From: Myxococcus stipitatus
Lineage (GTDB): Bacteria; Myxococcota; Myxococcia; Myxococcales; Myxococcaceae
Direction: 5' to 3'
Length of the DNA: 64,000 nt
Assembly: GCF_038561935.1 (NCBI RefSeq)
Contig: NZ_CP102770.1
Span: 496,001 to 560,000 of the forward strand
Shown piece after piece: positions 62,512-64,000 of this stretch. Numbering within the stretch: the first letter of the stretch is position 1; each line of letters starts with the position of its first letter. The notes beneath the pieces are model-generated. The model saw only the letters and a program-made list of their open reading frames with translations. It made no database searches and was not told the DNA's origin. The translations under genes were made by a program, and so were the position numbers.

Positions 62512-62958
62512 TCAGTCAGGAGGCAGGGCGGGCGTGCTGCCTCCCGCCGGGATGGCCACGGAATCACCCGCCTCCGGGTGGAGCACCAGCTCGTGGAGCG
62601 TCCAGGCCTCCTGCGTGTAGGCGACGTGGGCCTCCAGGATGCCGCGCCCGCGAGGTCCCTGCACGGAGAGGTCGAAGTCCACGCGTCCCCCGTGGGAGGT
62701 GGCGCCGTCGTGGGCGCGTAGGGTGAGGAAGCTGCTGGTCAGCGGTGTGCCCAGCTGCTCGGTGACCCGAGGCATGGCTTCGGCGGTGCGCAGGACGAGG
62801 CGGTGGACGTCGTTGCGGCGCAGCTCACGCTCGATGTCCTGGAAGAGCGAGCGTGTCACCCAGAGCACCCCGCCGGTGAAGCAGCCGAGTCCTCCGAGCA
62901 CGAGCGCCGCCGCCACGGCCCAGCTCTGCCAGGGACTGTCGAGGGGGCTCGGGCGCAT
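62512..62958 (-). CDS. Coa1-like membrane-anchored protein
   Basis: A 148-aa protein with one N-terminal transmembrane helix (WAVAAALVLGGLGCFTGGVL) and a compact alpha/beta domain (SFLTLRAHDGATSHGGRVDF, GILEAHVAYTQEAWTLHELV). The layout resembles bacterial proteins assigned to the cytochrome-oxidase assembly factor Coa1 family, but this is a weak match by eye. It lies 36 bp upstream of the secreted protein on the same strand. Confidence 0.45.
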   Translation of the reverse strand: MRPSPLDSPWQSWAVAAALVLGGLGCFTGGVLWVTRSLFQDIERELRRNDVHRLVLRTAEAMPRVTEQLGTPLTSSFLTLRAHDGATSHGGRVDFDLSVQGPRGRGILEAHVAYTQEAWTLHELVLHPEAGDSVAIPAGGSTPALPPD

Positions 62959-63119
62959 GCGGGTCTCCAGGACCCCTCACTAACGAGCAGGGACGCGGGT
63001 TGCCGGGCAGGCGACGGGGGCGGCCATTATGCTCCGCCTCCCCTCGGTGTGTGTCCACCCGTTCGGAGGTCCTGTCCTTGGCGCGGTCGTCGGAAGGTAT
63101 TGAACAAGAGCAACGGCGG

Positions 63120-64000
63120 ATGCGCACGGGCCCGCCGCGCGTGCTGCGCTGGTTGATGTCCCTGGGCGGCATCCTCGCGTTGCTGGGCTCGCTGCATGCG
63201 TACCTGGCGATGCGCTTGTTCTCGAGCCCCGAGTGGCCCGCCCCGTGGGGCGGGGTGGGCGCGACGCTGGTGGCGCTGCTGTTCGTGTCGATACCCGTGG
63301 GGTTGATGGGTGGGTTCGGCCTGCCCTCGGCGGCGCGGCGTGTGCTGCAGTGGGTGTCCTTCGTGTGGCTCGGGAGCTTCGGCATCCTGCTCAGCGCGAT
63401 GGTGGTGGCGGACGTGGCGGGTGCGGTGGCGGGATGGACGGGCCTGGTGGCGGACCCGTTGTTGCTCGCGAAGTGGAAGGCCGTGGGCGTGGGCGCGGTG
63501 ACGGTGCCCGCGGTGCTCTACGCCTTCGTCACGGCGCGAGGCCGCGCGACGGTGGAGCGGGTGACGGTGCCGATGGCGGGGCTGGCGCCGGGGCTGGGGG
63601 GCCTGAGGGTGGTGCAGATTTCAGACGTCCACGTGGGGCCCACGCTGGATGGTCGGTGGCTGCGGCGCGTGGTGGAGCAGGTGAACGCGCTGAAGCCAGA
63701 CATCATCGCGGTGACGGGGGACCTGGTCGACGGAAGCGTGGAGGCGCTGCGTGAGGAGGTGCGCCCGCTCGCGGAGCTGCGCGCGTCGCTGGGCGTGTTC
63801 TACGTGACGGGCAATCACGAGTACTACCACGGGGGCCCCGCCTGGGAGGCGGAGGTGGCTCGGCTGGGGCTCACGGTGCTGCGCAACACGCATCGCGTGG
63901 TGGAGCGGGATGGGGCGCGGCTGGTCATCGCGGGCGTGACGGACCACGACGCGGGCCACATCGTCCCCGCGCACGCGAGCCGTCCCACCGCGGCGCTCGC
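63120..64000 (+). CDS. membrane metallophosphoesterase, partial
   Basis: At least 293 residues; the 3' end is outside the window. About four transmembrane helices (for example LRWLMSLGGILALLGSLHAY, VGATLVALLFVSIPVGLMGG) precede a calcineurin-like phosphoesterase domain with RVVQISDVHVGPTLDGRWL, PDIIAVTGDLVDGS and VFYVTGNHEYYHGG, which hold the metal-binding D, H, D, N and H. Relatives hydrolyse phosphoesters of lipids or nucleotides on the membrane. A TTG at 63078 could give a 14-residue longer form. Confidence 0.85.
   Translation, partial: MRTGPPRVLRWLMSLGGILALLGSLHAYLAMRLFSSPEWPAPWGGVGATLVALLFVSIPVGLMGGFGLPSAARRVLQWVSFVWLGSFGILLSAMVVADVAGAVAGWTGLVADPLLLAKWKAVGVGAVTVPAVLYAFVTARGRATVERVTVPMAGLAPGLGGLRVVQISDVHVGPTLDGRWLRRVVEQVNALKPDIIAVTGDLVDGSVEALREEVRPLAELRASLGVFYVTGNHEYYHGGPAWEAEVARLGLTVLRNTHRVVERDGARLVIAGVTDHDAGHIVPAHASRPTAAL

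Overview
The window is high-GC, gene-dense DNA that looks like a myxobacterium of the Myxococcus/Corallococcus/Pyxidicoccus type. The evidence is a set of Ser/Thr kinases with an HRDLSPAN loop, a DUF2381 protein paired with a kinase, a DUF2380-type toxin-like lipoprotein, an AgmC-like surface protein with a MYXO-CTERM tail, many small lipoproteins, and an F-ATPase F0 operon separated from its F1 genes. No rRNA operon or CRISPR array was seen.

Layout. 1-5.6 kb: NADAR N-glycosidase (partial), two overlapping lipoprotein genes (one TPR), a hypothetical protein, the Mg2+ transporter MgtE and a large lipoprotein. 5.7-6.64 kb: a 51-aa ORF, a strong terminator, then seven tRNA genes. 6.65-18.2 kb: mixed metabolic, regulatory and envelope genes (LuxR, DUF1624, Kdo hydroxylase-like, SGNH esterase, a broken MpaB/DUF2236 gene, DHFR-like, membrane glycosyltransferase-like, VOC, AraC). 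18.2-18.55 kb: a second copy of the small-ORF/terminator/tRNA layout, cut in its tRNA-Glu gene by a 15-kb integrated island (18.55-33.6 kb). The array resumes after the island with tRNA-Arg and a tRNA-Val-like gene.

The island carries an integrase whose reading frame holds a nonsense codon, an excisionase-type protein, an SF3-helicase and an AEP-like primase, a wHTH protein and an iteron-like repeat region. Behind these lies a myxobacterial toxin cassette: DUF2381, a kinase, a second kinase split after codon 15 by a 1259-bp IS3-family element, an outer-membrane-like protein in the place expected for SitB, a DUF2380-type lipoprotein toxin candidate (SitA-like), and two tandem paralogous candidate immunity genes. 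This fits a mobile kin-discrimination module.

33.8-45.6 kb: hypothetical and secreted proteins, a GT-like protein, an alpha/beta hydrolase, RraA, hemL overlapped by a membrane Ser/Thr kinase, a multi-GAF histidine kinase and a PEBP protein. 45.9-49.8 kb: the F0 operon (atpZ-like, atpI, atpB, atpE, atpF), then ychF. 49.9-55.2 kb: a low-complexity/lysozyme-like protein, then a visibly lower-GC stretch of small lipoproteins, a gene remnant and a frameshifted gene. 55.2-64 kb: an HTH-citrate synthase fusion, a methyltransferase, a cupin, the AgmC-like MYXO-CTERM protein, an AIM24 protein behind a 90-bp tandem repeat, a Coa1-like protein and a partial membrane metallophosphoesterase.

The strongest candidate for something undescribed is the pair of paralogous small-ORF/terminator/tRNA arrays. 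They share an inverted repeat, a 17-bp identical leader and the peptide core PMNPxxxxDTVRGID. Several of their tRNAs lack otherwise near-invariant bases.
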